A stretch of DNA of 20,962 bases, taken from Oehlia diaphana. Lineage: Eukaryota; Glomeromycota; Glomeromycetes; Glomerales; Glomeraceae. The position numbers and the translations under genes are program-made. Where the stretch lies: positions 103,166 through 124,127 of the forward strand of contig QZLH01000188.1 of assembly GCA_003833135.1 (NCBI GenBank). The letters run 5' to 3'. The notes beneath the pieces were generated by a model that had not been told where the DNA came from, searched no databases, and worked only from the letters and a program-made list of their open reading frames with translations. Positions 20,133 to 20,962 of this stretch are shown here, piece by piece. Numbering within the stretch: position 1 is the first letter of the stretch; each line of letters opens with the position of its first letter.

Positions 20133-20295
20133 TGGGCGCTTTGCAGTAGAAAGGAATGAAACTACTAAAAAAATTCAAATTTTCTTTTATATGCCAAAAA
20201 TATTCTAAATGCTATCTATAATTTGTTCAGATTTTATATTAACTCATTTTTTATTTTTTTTAGTAGTTTCGTTCCTTTCTACTGCAAAGAGCCCA
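20133..20295. mobile_element. 163-bp MITE with 41-bp terminal inverted repeats and TA target duplication
   Basis: The arms 20133-20173 and 20255-20295 are inverted copies over 41 bp with two mismatches. They start TGGGC, then (G or T)CTTTGCAGTAGAAAGGAA, then GAAACTACTAAAAAAA. Both ends are flanked by TA (20131-20132 and 20296-20297), the target duplication of Tc1/mariner-class DNA transposons. The 81-bp centre is AT-rich with no frame. High arm identity suggests fairly recent insertion compared with the other elements here. It lies about 370 bp past the stop of the secreted-protein gene. Confidence 0.85.
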
Positions 20296-20503
20296 TATAT
20301 ACTGTATATTGGGCAAATGCATTATGAATCAATACAAAAAAATCTATAATTTCTCCCAAGCATCAGAAACTAAAAATACTTTTATATCTATAAACCAGAT
20401 TTACCTCAAATTGGCAAATTTGTCTATTCTAGGTAATTTCCATACTACAAATTATGCTGGAATCATCTTACTATACCACCCCTATGATATTTTTATCATA
20501 TCG

Positions 20504-20761
20504 TCACGTGTAAGGTTGCTTGTCTAAACCTTTTTAAAATCCTACGATTAGTTTCATCAAAATTTTACTATAGATTTATTATAGTTTCAGCAGAGTTTTA
20601 GCAGTTTTAGCATTTATAATAAGTTTTGGCAGTTTCGCTTTTCTCCAGAGTTTTGCCAGTTTTTTAATATAACTTTAATATAATTTTGGCAGAATTTCAC
20701 TTTTCGGCAAAACGCCATCTTGCTTAAACCTTTAGGTTTTAGCAAGCAACCTTAGTCACGT
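20504..20761. repeat. Inverted-repeat-bounded unit with internal TTTTGGCAG-type repeats
   Basis: The left end has TAAGGTTGCTTG (20511-20522) followed by tCTAAACCT. The right end has the exact inverse CAAGCAACCTTA (20743-20754) preceded by AGGTTTTAG, with CGTG/CACG further out on each side. The interior repeats short words at irregular spacing: TTTTAGCAG, TTTTGGCAG twice, GTTTTGCCAG, CAGAATTTCAC and TTTTCGGCAAAACGCC. A second hairpin (TAAACCTTTAGGTTTTA) lies just inside the right end. It appears to be a non-coding foldback/MITE of about 258 bp, or a composite of several. Confidence 0.6.
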
Positions 20762-20962
20762 TGTCACCCACGTCTGCCACCCATGGATAAACAAGTATTT
20801 CTTTATTTCTTTTATTCGCTTGGTTTAGATTTTTATTATTCTCTTAATTCTTCATACAAACTGCGATAGTTCTCCCATATCTTATGTTTCTAAAACATTA
20901 TTTTCAAACTCGGATAGTTTCTTTTATGATATTTTCTGGACTTGCATCATTTTTATTATTTT
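20762..20962. other. Window end, no gene seen
   Basis: T-rich sequence with cccacgtctgccacccatgg near 20767-20786. No frame, splice pattern or repeat can be supported. Any feature here would run beyond the window. Confidence 0.4.

Noticed and set aside
20309..20527. 72-codon plus-strand frame
   Set aside because: It runs into the inverted repeat at 20504 and has no motif or splice support.
1..20962. tRNA, rRNA or CRISPR features
   Set aside because: A scan for GGTTCRANNCC-like B boxes, rRNA-like conserved blocks and regularly spaced repeats gave nothing convincing on either strand.

Overview
The window looks like nuclear DNA of an arbuscular mycorrhizal fungus (Glomeromycotina, Rhizophagus-like). 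The evidence is very high A+T, genes split by short introns of about 60-170 bp with GT..AG ends, a kinase relic with the N-terminal Cys-rich module and C-tail I associate with the expanded Rhizophagus kinase family, and a sprinkling of short inverted-repeat elements and degraded transposase. This assignment is from recognition, not from a search.

Layout. 1-2089: AT-rich, no gene seen. 2090-2421: candidate pogo/Tigger-type MITE. 2446-4094 (minus): a protein-kinase pseudogene with three nonsense codons and two frameshifts, but all three introns still recognisable. 4095-6978: AT-rich, with one clear 177-bp terminal-inverted-repeat element. 6979-9958 (minus): an intact seven-exon gene for an 825-residue Sec7-PH protein (ARF GTPase exchange factor of the EFA6/Yel1/Syt22 type). 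9959-11966: AT-rich spacer. 11967-13252 (minus): an intact five-exon gene for a 310-residue NAD-dependent methylenetetrahydrofolate dehydrogenase (MTD1 type).

From about 13.9 kb rightwards the DNA becomes a mosaic of gene relics and repeats: a degraded transposase (14402-15529, plus), an orphan C-terminal fragment of a mitochondrial-type methionyl-tRNA synthetase with a frameshift (16301-16604, plus), two short exon-like stretches (16665-16780 plus; 16833-17009 minus), a broken helical-repeat gene that I cannot name (17135-17563, minus), a 60-bp direct repeat, and several hairpin or terminal-inverted-repeat elements (18341-18432, 18676-18771, 20133-20295, 20504-20761). Inside this repeat-rich stretch lies one intact small gene, 19125-19760 (plus, three exons), for a 157-residue predicted secreted protein with six cysteines in its mature part, a candidate effector.

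The three intact genes are unrelated in function (membrane traffic, one-carbon metabolism, secretion) and do not form a pathway. The contrast between a left-centre part with housekeeping genes and a right part made of relics, mobile-element debris and a lineage-specific secreted gene is the main theme. I found no RNA gene, CRISPR array or evident new multi-gene system.
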